From Lithodes maja (lineage: Eukaryota > Arthropoda > Malacostraca > Decapoda > Lithodidae), in the NCBI GenBank assembly GCA_037953745.1, contig JBAKBP010007683.1:1-64000 (forward strand): a DNA stretch of 64,000 bases, written 5' to 3'. This document shows, one piece after another, positions 12,685 through 23,087 of the stretch (positions are counted from its first letter, which is position 1; every line of letters begins with the position of its first letter). A model generated the notes under the pieces. The model was not told the DNA's origin. It did not search any database and saw only the letters and a list, made by a program, of their open reading frames with translations. A program made the translations under genes and the position numbers.

Positions 12685-13451
12685 TGGAAGCGGTATTACA
12701 TGGCCTAACCTGGGAAACCTGCCTAGCCTATCTAGACGATATTATTGTGTACTCACCAACCTGGGAAGAACACCTCGTCAGGTTGAGACAAGTCCTTCAA
12801 AGAATCCGAGCCGCCGGGTTGAAATTAAAACCCTCAAAGTGCGAGATTGCCCGAAATAAGGTAGATTTCCTCGGACACGTAATATCTGAACATGGTATTG
12901 CACCAGACCCAAAGAAACTTCAAGCCATACAAAACCAACCCCCACCCACCACCGTTAAAGGAGTACGTTCGTTTCTAGGTTTAGCCACATACTACAGACG
13001 TTTCGTCCCCCACTTTGCCACCATAGCCAGACCCCTCCACCAACTCACCCACAAAGACACCCCGTTCACCTGGACACCTGAAAGAGACCTCGCGTTTAAC
13101 ACTTTGAAACAAAAACTAATCCAAGCCCCTATTGTCGCTTTCCTTGACTACCATAAACCTTTCCGTCTTTATACCAACGTATCTCTGTACGCCATTGGTG
13201 CAGTTTTAGCGCAAGTCAGAGACGGAGAGGAACATGTGATAGCGTATGCCAGCTCCACCCTCAACCAAGCACAACAGAATTATGCAGCCACCAAGAGAGA
13301 GTGCTTAGGGATCATTTGGGCACTCAGCCATTTCTGGTCATTTGTGTTGGGCGCAAAACTCGATATAATAACCGACCATCAATCTTTGCAATGGTTGCGT
13401 AAGTGCGAAACCAACTCGGCCATTTTGGTACGTTGGAGGGAGACATTATAG
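12681..13451 (+). pseudogene. pol: RT C-terminal half and RNase H of element 1
   Basis: Contains the RT catalytic box YLDDIIVYS, the FLGHVISEHGI motif, the connection region RSFLGLATYYRRFVP, then RNase H with KRECLGIIWAL and ITDHQSLQWL. The first RNase H catalytic Asp, present in element 2 (LYTDVSLYAMGAV), is Asn here (codon 13176-13178). A GAG-to-TAG change at 13449-13451 then cuts the protein before the DYDFTIQYRPG segment. The RT palm itself looks intact, so this is a broken copy. Confidence 0.92.
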
Positions 13452-14805
13452 GACTACGACTTTACAATACAGTATCGTCCAGGCAAACTCCACACCAATG
13501 CAGATGCCCTGTCACGTTTGCCAGTACCAAAAGACCCCCCCACCAACCTAGCCGCCTTACAAAACACTGAGCTTTTATCTACCCCCATCCACCAACATAA
13601 TTACCCCTCAGCCCCCTCCCTAATTCAATCTTGGGAAACGAGAATCAGACCACCCTGGATACCGTTAAACGTCTTCAGGAAACTGACTCGCTGGGGAGAT
13701 CAACTTGCCACAGACTCCGGTCACATAGATTTAGACCCCACCATTGCCCATGACTACATGATTGCCATCCACGAGGGAAACGGCATACACCTTGGACAAA
13801 AGAAGATGTTAAAAATCTTCACAGACCAATACTGGACCCCCAACCCCTCCAAAATTGCACAACGAGTGACAGAATCCTGCAAACCTTGTTTATTGGGGAA
13901 GGATAGATCACGCACCCCAGGCCCAGCTGGTACCATTTCTGCCAACAAACCGTTCCAAGTCCTATCCCTCGACATCATGGGCCCGTTTCCTTCTTACGCT
14001 GGCAACCGCTATATCGTCACATTTGTTGACGTATATTCAAAATTTTAAGAGCCTGCCCAGTTAAAGACCACACAGCCACCACAGTCGCCACACTGCTTGC
14101 CACAGAAGTGTTCCCTATATTCGGCCTTCCCCTTGCTCTTTTATCGGACAATGCCCCCGAGTTTAGTGGACACGTTGGCAACAATTCACCCAACAATGCG
14201 GGATTAAGATTAAACACTCATCCCTGTACTGGCCTCAAGGAAATGCTATATGCGAACGCAGCCATCGCACCATCAACAACCAGTTACGTACAAGAATGAT
14301 TGCTCTTAACACCTCAGACTGGCCATCACAACTAAAGATGATACAATGGGGCATGAACACCTGTCCCCGAGAAGACGGTATTTCCCCTCATGAACGTGTT
14401 TACGGCGTACCCCCCCTGTTACTGCCGTTCCATCATCACGCTCACCTCCCCTCCAACACCTCCACAATTGAACCATTGCAACATCTGCAAAACACCCTCC
14501 ATACCGCCCAAACCTGTCAAGACACCAAAACGGATAGCCCCGATGATAAAAACCCTTTCGCCATCCATGACACCGTAATGGTAGCCAACCTCCCTGTCAC
14601 CAACAAATTAGGCCCTCACTATGTCGGGCCCTACACCGTCATACAAGTCCCAAATGCCTTTCAAGTCACCATCGATTATCACGGCGTGACTCGCACGTTC
14701 CGAACTAGATTCGTCCGAGCGTTTAAACCTCTAAAGCCAAAAGACATTACCCCACCCCACACGTCCGACCCTGAATTAAACACCCCTACTCACCCTTCCA
14801 CTTAG
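13452..14805 (+). pseudogene. pol: Integrase of element 1, two frameshifts
   Basis: Order of parts: end of RNase H (HTNADALSRL); the HHCC zinc domain (IHEGNGIHLGQKK...CKPCLLGK, about 13765-13900); first catalytic Asp in LSLDIMGPF; second in LLSDNAPEF (about 14140-14165); Glu region around CERSH (about 14250); and a GPY/F-type C-terminal segment (KLGPHYVGPYTVIQV, about 14605-14655). Single T deletions relative to element 2 break the frame near 14042 and again near 14178. The last ORF (14296-14805) ends at a TAG which element 2 does not have; the next ORF continues in the same frame. Confidence 0.9.
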
Positions 14806-14808
14806 GCT

Positions 14809-16368
14809 ATGAATATTCCCATACAAACCCCTAAGGGCCTAAGCCCTCCAGCACCGAACCGACAAATCATTCCTCAACATACCCCCCAAACTAACCTCCA
14901 CAAACCCCAAGCCCCCACTATCACACCCTCCTCCACCATGACACCTTCCTTCACTTCTGATAGTCAAGTACCTCCCCAACTTATCCAAGTACGAAAACCT
15001 CCACCCACAACGGAAACCCTCCCGTCTAGCCCTGACATACCTCCACCAGGCACCACAGTGAGAAAACCCCCACCCCCACCCCAAACCAAGTACACACCCA
15101 ACCGCACCACACAATCTACCTCAGTAACCTCACGCTACAACTTACGCCCACGACAAAAATATTTTAAAACCTCCAGAAAACACACCCTGCTAACCAAGTT
15201 TCGTAGGGCTGCCAGACCACTACCCTCCTACTCCTCCTCCTCCTCCTCTTCTTCTTCTTCGTCGAATTCTCCTCCACAAAGGGAAAGAAGACGAATAATC
15301 ACCAGCAAATCACCGACCTCACCAAAGGACACACCCAACACACGTCCCTACCCCCAATCCTCCAACTTAAATCTCCACTCCCTACCCCCCCGCATCCGCC
15401 CCTTTCCCCTCAACTATCCCCGCAACCCCACCCTCACATCAACCAACCTCCTCCTCTCATCGAACCCCCAACCAACCCCCCCCCCCCCTAAAAAATTCCC
15501 CCACAAAGTCACCCCTGAGAGAACCCCCATACATACCCCCACCAAATCCTCTTCCATTTCGCCTACCACCCTCACCCAACAAAAACCTCCACACGCATCT
15601 ACCTCTCAAATAACCCCCGACCTCGCCCCCAATAAATGCCCTTCACCTGTAAAACGTTCTTCCCCTCAATATAAAACATCGTCGAGCGACTCAAGTCCCA
15701 CGACAAACATCTACCTTTCCACCAGGACCTCCAAAGGTAGAATAATCAACAGACCCATCAGATTCAAAGACAGTTATACAAAAACAACACCCCGTTCTGA
15801 CACTAAAGACCCAAGCCACACAACACACACACACCCTCCTTCTCACACACCTCCTTCACGCAACTTACCTAAACCGATCTTGCGCATTGCCTCACTATAT
15901 TTCCCCAGCCTACAACACCGCCCAAGAAAACCCCAAAAACTCCAGACTCCTATCCCCCCTTCATCCCCAGCTCCGTTTTCACGCATTAATCCCTCCCCTT
16001 CGGTTAGTAACCCATTCACCACACTAAACAGACCTCCTGTCACTCCCACACACCCCTTTCCGACCCCCACGGGGGAAAACTACAAACCATTCATACGAAA
16101 AGTTAAAGTAAAAACCCCCACTGGACGCTTAGCCCGTCTACAACGCCCACATCAAGCCCGGGCAACCGCCCTCCACAACACAGAGGACACATTCCTACAG
16201 GTATACATTGACCTGCAAAAGAAACCTGACCCTCGCTCTCTTGCTTGGTGGGACCTTCTCAATACCCTCAAAATGACCCACCATGACTATGCTTCTTTTT
16301 ACTTCACCCTTGAGGCTCGGGGACGAGCCTACAATGAAGGAGAGGGAAGTAAAATGCCCCCAGAATGA
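14809..16368 (+). CDS. Proline/serine/threonine-rich Pol C-terminal extension (ORF3) of element 1
   Basis: A 519-codon ORF, rich in Pro, Ser, Thr and basic residues, in the same frame as integrase and separated only by TAG plus one codon. It has SRYNLRPRQKYF near residue 125 and TSKGRIINRPIRF near residue 310. Both resemble short motifs I associate with Gypsy integrase tails, which supports reading it as an extension of Pol and not an envelope gene. There is no signal peptide, transmembrane segment or Cys pattern. The C-terminus (LARLQRPHQARA... and LAWWDLLNTLKM) is less biased. The ORF crosses the polypurine tract and ends a few codons into the 3' LTR because of one extra C. Function unknown. 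Confidence 0.7.
   Translation: MNIPIQTPKGLSPPAPNRQIIPQHTPQTNLHKPQAPTITPSSTMTPSFTSDSQVPPQLIQVRKPPPTTETLPSSPDIPPPGTTVRKPPPPPQTKYTPNRTTQSTSVTSRYNLRPRQKYFKTSRKHTLLTKFRRAARPLPSYSSSSSSSSSSSNSPPQRERRRIITSKSPTSPKDTPNTRPYPQSSNLNLHSLPPRIRPFPLNYPRNPTLTSTNLLLSSNPQPTPPPPKKFPHKVTPERTPIHTPTKSSSISPTTLTQQKPPHASTSQITPDLAPNKCPSPVKRSSPQYKTSSSDSSPTTNIYLSTRTSKGRIINRPIRFKDSYTKTTPRSDTKDPSHTTHTHPPSHTPPSRNLPKPILRIASLYFPSLQHRPRKPQKLQTPIPPSSPAPFSRINPSPSVSNPFTTLNRPPVTPTHPFPTPTGENYKPFIRKVKVKTPTGRLARLQRPHQARATALHNTEDTFLQVYIDLQKKPDPRSLAWWDLLNTLKMTHHDYASFYFTLEARGRAYNEGEGSKMPPE
16336..16349 (+). promoter_or_regulatory. Polypurine tract of element 1
   Basis: GAAGGAGAGGGAAG directly precedes the 3' LTR start TAAAATGCCC. This is the expected site for plus-strand DNA priming in an LTR retrotransposon and it fixes the LTR 5' boundary. 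Confidence 0.88.
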
Positions 16369-19152
16369 GAAGCCCACCACAGAAGCCACGAGCGAACACC
16401 ACACAGAAACACCCGAAAGAAAGGTCCACAGAACGAAAGGACCAGCTGACCGAGCCAACCAGTTCAGACAGGCCCAAGCCCGCAGGGCTAAGCAGCTCCA
16501 AACCACACATGCCTACCCCTTCTAAACACTGACCTTTTTTGCACACCTCACATACACTACCCATCGTGTCCTACACCTCTACCTACATGATGACGAACAT
16601 AAATACACCTTAAAGTTAATACACCCATGCTCTGGCCCTAAGTTTAGGATATTAATATCAACATACCCTAAAATACCTTGTCTTGCCAGACTAAGTTTCT
16701 GAAGACCAATCGCCCCCATAAATCTATGTATTCAATCCTTAGGTTAATTATCTTTATCCGCCATTGTGTTCATCTTTTCCATTTACTTTTCCACAATTGT
16801 TATACGTCTTCCACTCACCTCCTTCGTATCCACAATCCACACTACACCATTTTGCTTCGTGTCCTACACCTCTTACCCGCCCGACTCTACCTACATGATG
16901 ATGAACAGGAATATACATTCATATTAAAAACACCCATGCCCTGTCCCTAGGTTGAGCCAATGCCAACCAATCAGACAGCCGCATATCTATGTATGTTCTT
17001 CCATCCGAGAAGTAGATGTTAAAACCCCATGTCCAAATTAATAAGAGATTAAGATACCCACGGGTACACCAGTGATATAGAACCATTGCCCCTGTAAGAC
17101 CTAGACAGCCATGACTACAGATGTTAGCCACCATGCTATAACTTAATGCTTACCCCAACCAGAGATTGCATAGATAACTTTTTCGTTGTCCATTGCCACC
17201 ATAGTATCACAAAACAATAACGAAGTACCCCTACGAGCTGCCGTTTTTCTTTGGTCTATATTTCATAGAAAACGCAGTTCCCAGGGACAACTAGACATAC
17301 AAAAACTGGTGCCAACTAATAGGTCCATAACCCCTCGTATTGACGAGTAATAATACACCAAATTTTTCCCTACTTTATCCACAGTCAAGCAGACACCTAC
17401 AGTTAACCTCCTTCTCCCCCCACCACCCCACAGTCCACATGATTCTATCTTTTCCAGACTCGTATACCACCCCATACTTGCATCCCCCGGTAGCATTTGG
17501 CTTACGTACTTTCACTGTCCTTTCAAACTCCAATATCAACTGTAGCCTAATGCCACCCCCACGCCCAGAGACCTTAGGGTCAAATTTCCACGTAGCCCCC
17601 CTGAAATCCCCCCCTCTCATTAACACCCCGCGCTCCTCGACTCTTGTCCGACCTAGCCTCTCCCTCATACCTCTTGAAGATCCTTGATTTTTCCGTTGCT
17701 AACGCTCTCCAACCTTTTATATATATACTCCTATCCAGCCTACCTTCCCTTAGTAGGCCGGAACAACATTAGAACTTTACTAACCCCTTGCATGCCATCT
17801 ATTCCCTTACAACCCATTCACAACCCTGCACCCAATGGTCATCGGTGCGAGGCTAGCCGCCTCGCCAGTAACTAACTTCTATTGCCATACTTCCAGATAA
17901 ATGTGGCAGAGTTAGCAACCCAGTCTTCACCACATCCAGCAAACCATACAATTAACAACCAACCGAGTAAAACCAGCTAGCCAAGGCACCTTCGGTTTTG
18001 GTATTAAGGACACCCACATCTGTCTCATAAACAGAGGGTTATTACAAACACTTGTGATATGGCAAGCCCCTAGCCACAGCCGCCGGACGACCATCCCAGA
18101 GAGAGGGTGCCCAGCTACCCCTTTTTACCCACCCGAGGAGGGAGACCCCCACCCCTGCGGAGGTATACCTGACCCTTGTTTTGACTTCCGGGTCATTGCC
18201 AGGTAGCACAGGAATTCTTCCTATCAATGAACTAACCATGCATGACTAACACCTTTACTAACCTCTATTAACTCACAATAAACCATTTAACTTTCTTGCA
18301 TACTCTGATCACTAAATTAGCACCTCAGCTATACCATAGAATGAAGATTGAACAATCTAAGAGAGACGCTCCTATCACAGCTGTCCCCATCCTCCTCGCA
18401 AAGTAGATCCAGTCTCTCTCCCCTAAATACTTCCAGTATAGCCAAAATAGTACCTCTTACTAAGGCTCAGTTATATCATATTATGAAGGCTTCCTATAGC
18501 CATGTGCCACAACAGTAATCACCACCTTACCTAGTCCCCGTATCTATTGAGAACTCAAATAAGTCCATAAGACTCGAGATCCCTATGGCCTACAGGGCCC
18601 AAAACCGAGCCTATAAACCCAGCTCCAGCCCCCAGTAAAATCAGTTGAAAGATAGACACCAACCCAGGTTGGTCACCAGAGTTAACCTTGAGCTCTATCC
18701 TTGTTGGTGGCTGAGAAGTGAGTTCCAGAGCTGGCAGACTCCGTGGCAGATTTGGATAGAAGGACCTGCCCACGTATTTGAGAACTTCCTACATATGGAC
18801 ACCCTGGACGGCCGCGGAACCAGTCGTTAGCCCCCAACATCACGGACGCAAGATAACCAGGACCAGACCAATCAGATACTACCCAAGATTCACTCTATCA
18901 GTACTACATTGTTACAGTGCTATTTAGAGATACATAGGAGTAAAACCCTAGTGATATCTAACGTTCGCCCACTGATTTGTGTTCTACGTATTTCTGCCAT
19001 AAGAATATAAAACTTAGATCAGTACCCCCCTGAGGTTACTAGAATTCCCGTGCTCTAAAATATGCGTGTCTAATCTAGTCTGTGAACTATTACTTGTGCA
19101 CCAGAGCTACCAGTAATAAATCTAACAGTGAATATGAATCTATAAGTAACAT
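16350..19152 (+). mobile_element. Gypsy element 1, 3' LTR, 3' end lost
   Basis: Starts TAAAATGCCCCC after the polypurine tract and follows the 5' LTR without the nested insertion; the empty site CTCGTATACCACC is at about 17458-17471. It lacks the 99-bp duplication. It also lacks 148 bp at about 18932, corresponding to 8846-8993 of the 5' LTR. It stops at TATAAGTAACAT (19152), where element X begins, so about 0.3 kb of LTR and the second GCTAT are missing. The extra C at the start closes the short LTR ORF in this copy. Confidence 0.9.
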
Positions 19153-20409
19153 CTCTCTCTCTCACCTCCTCGCCTCGGTTACGTGACTCGCTAGACTAAT
19201 GAGAGTTGCCTAATTAAAGGGTCTTAAAACGGGCAGTACGACAAGCCCTAGGGAGTCAAGCCGACCATCCTCTAACAGTAACCTCACCCTCTGTGGGGTT
19301 GAGAGCTACGGCGTCACTCACCGACACACCACACACGTGACTCGCTAGACTAATGAGAGTTGCCTAATTAAAGGGTCTCAAAACGGGCAGTATGACAAGC
19401 CCTTCAAGCCGACACTCCTCTAGCGGTAACCTCACCCTCTGTGTGGTTAAGATGCTACGGCGTCACTCACACACCCGCACACATCCACACACACGTGACT
19501 TGCTAGACTAATGAGAGTTGCCTAATTAAAGGGTCTCAAAAAGGCAGTACGACAAGCCCTTCAAGCCGACACTCCTCTAGCGGTAACCATCACCCTCTGT
19601 GGGGTTAAGTGTTACGGCGTCACTCACCACACCCGCACACATCCACACACACCCCTGGCCACGTGCATAGCTAAATCAGTGGGATATCGCCGCAGGAGAA
19701 CTATGTCGCCCTGGGCATCCCTAGCCTTTAGCAAGCCCTCTGTGGGGTCATGCTTACACCTGCCATTCTCGGCCATAGCATTAAGCTAATTCGGTCGGCG
19801 TCACAACATTGGCCATGTGTACGGTCTGGCACAGTCCTGGTGACTCGCCAACGCACACAAGCACACCACCACACATCACTCTCACCACCACACATCACTC
19901 TGGATATCTCAATCAACGTTGACACTTGTCTAACTGAATTGGACTCACCTGATTATGGTTGAATTAGGGCACGAGGTGCCCTCGCAGCCCTGCCGACCCA
20001 TTCATCGCGGGCACAACAAAAATGGACTATCTCATTGGGGTCGGGCAGGAGAAGAATAAGGCCTGTCCTGGGCATTGCTGCCCCCTTTATAACCTCGGTT
20101 TTCCCCTCCCCCATCACATTTTGAATTTGGTGCCAATGAAAAGACTGGACACTCCCTATGACCACGCCTACAACATGAACGCACACACACATGTACGCGT
20201 AACGGCGGCCTACCCACGCTCACAAGCAAGAACGCACACACGCACACATGTACGCGAGGCGCCTAGCGGTACACAGGCCTATGCCTGTGCCTCCACCCCT
20301 CACCTCTCCCTTTCTCTACAGCTGTTCCCGCCTCCCCAATTTTTCCCGCGCTCGAGAAATATACCTAACCCTATAGTATATAATCACAGTCACGGCCTGA
20401 CCCGTGACA
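19153..20409. mobile_element. Element X, left direct repeat (LTR-like)
   Basis: About 1.26 kb, beginning CTCTCTCTCTCACCTCC and ending GGCCTGACCCGTGACA. It is repeated in the same orientation at 22741-23087 plus 31346-32416. It contains three tandem units of about 155 bp (19180-19640) and then about 770 bp of single-copy sequence. The terminal GTCACGG...CCGTGAC could form a 7-bp hairpin. A 133-codon ORF (20022-20423) has no recognisable domain and I do not call it a gene. The left end looks truncated against element 1's LTR. Confidence 0.7.
19180..19640. repeat. Three tandem ~155-bp repeats in element X
   Basis: Units begin at about 19180, 19335 and 19493 with ACGTGACTCGCTAGACTAATG. Each contains GGGTCT(C/T)AAAA, CAGTA(C/T)GACAAGCCC and CACCCTCTGTG(G/T)GGTT, followed by a CACA-rich spacer. 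The right copy of the direct repeat had four units before element 3 split it. Confidence 0.88.
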
Positions 20410-22740
20410 TTCCCCCCTACTAACATTGATTTTGCTCTGCTAAAATCACTCAGGTGTCATTCAGGGTGTCTTCCATACTGTAGTGTGAGTCTAACCTGTC
20501 GCTGGTGCATTAAATGATCGCCCTTGAGTAGAAAAACCCCTTTACATTTACGTTAAAATTTCTACTGAAAGGGGAAAACTCCTGAGGTGTCATTCACGGC
20601 CAGCGACATAAACCTGGTGGTTAACCCACTTATTTTTACAGTGAAAACTAGTGGCTTTGCCCACTCATTTACAATGAACACACAATTAAGCTCAGCTAAT
20701 GTCATGTAAACAGAGATGTTGTAAGACACGGTTTATATGAGGTATGTGAAGAAACAGTGTAAACAAAAAAAATCGGCTCAACTCTATGGACCGCTGGGTA
20801 TAAACATTTGTTTTGACTTGATGAGGGATCCTTGGGCGTAGTTTCTGGAGGGCCAGGATTCCTGCCGTGGGTTCTCCAATCTCCCGACGAACGCCTGGCT
20901 GACTCAGTACCTGTATAAAATTTGGAAGCGGCAGAATAAAAGCGAACAAACAACATTTCATCCCCTCCCCTCCCGTATTCCATATCACGCTACTTATTGT
21001 TGACTCCCTCTATCATCAGTCTCCCCACTATTTAACCCGACTTACGCCCCAGACCTCATTCAATGATGGCCTTCCCGAGTTTTCACCTGATGCTGGCTAG
21101 CAATATGCACTGTTGCTATTCACCACAGCACCCAGACTCTCCGCGAGCCTAAGCCGCGCCCCTGGCGACATCTGGCACCACCACACACATCCCACACTTT
21201 TCCCAAGTTTAAGCAGGATCGAGCCTCCTCTGACGCTCTCTCTCTCGGTCTCCTCTAACTTTTCCTATGGTCTTCCCTTTCTATCCCAACCCTTGCTGCT
21301 ACGCAATCCCTCACTTATTTAGTATTCGTCCTATCCAATGCTCGTCCCTCCCTCTCCCTCTTGTCCTTGACAAGGAACAACAGATTTTTAAGAGCGGAAT
21401 AGAACAATCAAAGAAAACAAACAAATCTCGCCCGACACACAACTGACCCATATAACTGAAACTGTCTAGATTTATGATACCGGAATAAGAGAAACAACAA
21501 CGACTCGGCCGGATTACAAACACTTCCCTCTATCCTTAAACGATCGATCACAGCACTTGCGTATGACGAACGAAATTAAAGGAAACTATTCACATAACAC
21601 CTACTGCCTAAGATTTATGACACCGGAATAAGAGAAACAACAACGACTCGATCGGATTACAACACTTCCCTCTATCCTTAAATGATCGATCACAGCACTT
21701 GCGTATGACGAACGAAATTAAAGGAAACTATTCGCATGGCATAAAATCACAGCGACAATCACAAAAAAAAAATCAACAGAGATCAATTATAGACAAGCTA
21801 AACAAATATTCTGGGACACAATTACTTCTCAAAGCGAATCGTAGAACTAAATAGTATGAAACAATGTGGGGCGCGCGAGCGATGGGAAAAGGAATTCACT
21901 TGTTTACACAAGGAGGTTCACCGACGCTCCCAGGATGTGACTTGACCACGAGGGGAAAGAAAAAAATAAAATTTCCCGCGTGGGGCTACTTTTGTATGAA
22001 CACAATTATACAACAAATCCTTCATTATCCCGTACATCTAAATCAGAAACTGGTCCTGTATCACGGTCGCCACTTGTAATAGATCATGCCCGGTGCCAAT
22101 TGTAATAGTAATCCTGTCCAGATCGCCAATTGTAATAGATCATAAGACTAATAGGTTACTGTAACACTTGCCCATTATCTAGGAAATAAACCTATAATTG
22201 ATAGTGTCGTTACTTTAGATCAAAAATAGACAAATATCCCTTGTGAAATTATGGCAACAAAAGTCCCAGAACATGCTATACATTTATATCTATACTGACT
22301 CGATGCAGTAATATATTTGAAAAGAAAATTGCAGTTCCCAGCTTGCGGGATAATAGAGTACACAGATTTATTGTAATGATTGGTATATATTGATAATAAT
22401 TATGTTCTTAAAGTTAGTAAGAATTAAAGAAACAAACATTCCTACTAAAATGGTTTTATTGAATAGCGACACTGAAATTGCATTAATCAAAGAGACAATT
22501 TCATTCACACACTCAGCCACTCAATCTAATCCACTTACCTAAATACAATTACCCGGTATTATAACTACCCCTAAGATTACCCCAAATCATTATACTGATT
22601 ACTGCTTGTCACACGAAATCTCACATCAACCAACCCTTTAGTCTACTGTGATATCGTCGCCTAGCCCAGCAAATGACCGCATGATCGAATAGGCACGAGA
22701 TTTTCCCACACTGACAATACCCGTCAATCACACTCATCAC
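20410..22740. mobile_element. Element X internal region, no protein domain recognised
   Basis: A 2.3-kb stretch between the direct repeats. It contains a 143-bp tandem duplication (21468-21740) and three copies of a TTGTAATAG motif (22070-22140). The longest ORFs are about 70-98 codons with no retrotransposon motif. I found no convincing primer-binding site after the left repeat and no polypurine tract before the right one. A non-autonomous LTR derivative is possible but unproven. Confidence 0.5.
21468..21740. repeat. 143-bp tandem duplication
   Basis: Two adjacent units start AGATTTATGA at about 21468 and 21611 and share AATAAGAGAAACAACAACGACTC and GATCACAGCACTTGCGTATG segments, with a few substitutions and one small indel between them. 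Confidence 0.88.
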
Positions 22741-23087
22741 TCTCTCTCTCTCTCACCTCCTCACCTCGGTTACGTGACTCGCTAGACTAATGAGAGTTGC
22801 CTAATTAAAGGGTCTCAAAACGGGCAGTACGACAAGTCCTAGGGAGTCAAGCCGACCATCCTCTAACAGTAACCTCACCCTCTGTGGGGTTGAGAGCTAC
22901 GGCGTCACTCACCGACACACCACACACGTGACTCGCTAGACTAATGAGAGTTGCCTAATTAAAGGGTCTCAAAACGGGCAGTACGACAAGTCCTTCAAGC
23001 CGACAATCCTCTAGCGGTAACCATCACCCTCTGTGGGGTTAAGATGCTATGGCGTCACTCACACACCCGCACACATCCACACACACG
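22741..23087. mobile_element. Element X, right direct repeat, first part
   Basis: Begins TCTCTCTCTCTCTCACCTCC and carries two complete 155-bp units (from about 22772 and 22926) and the start of a third. It is interrupted at CACACACACG (23087) by element 3 and resumes at 31346 after the duplicated CACG. Confidence 0.85.

Noticed and set aside
14809..16368. ORF3 of element 1 as an envelope gene (errantivirus-like)
   Set aside because: No signal peptide, no transmembrane segment, no cysteine pattern or furin-type site; strongly Pro/Ser-rich and in frame with integrase.
20022..20423. 133-codon ORF repeated at 32029-32433
   Set aside because: The repetition is explained by the direct repeats of element X. 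The composition is low-complexity and no domain or codon conservation is evident.
19180..23087. CRISPR-like array from regularly spaced repeats
   Set aside because: Units are 155 bp, contiguous and eukaryotic; there are no short repeats with unique spacers and no cas genes.
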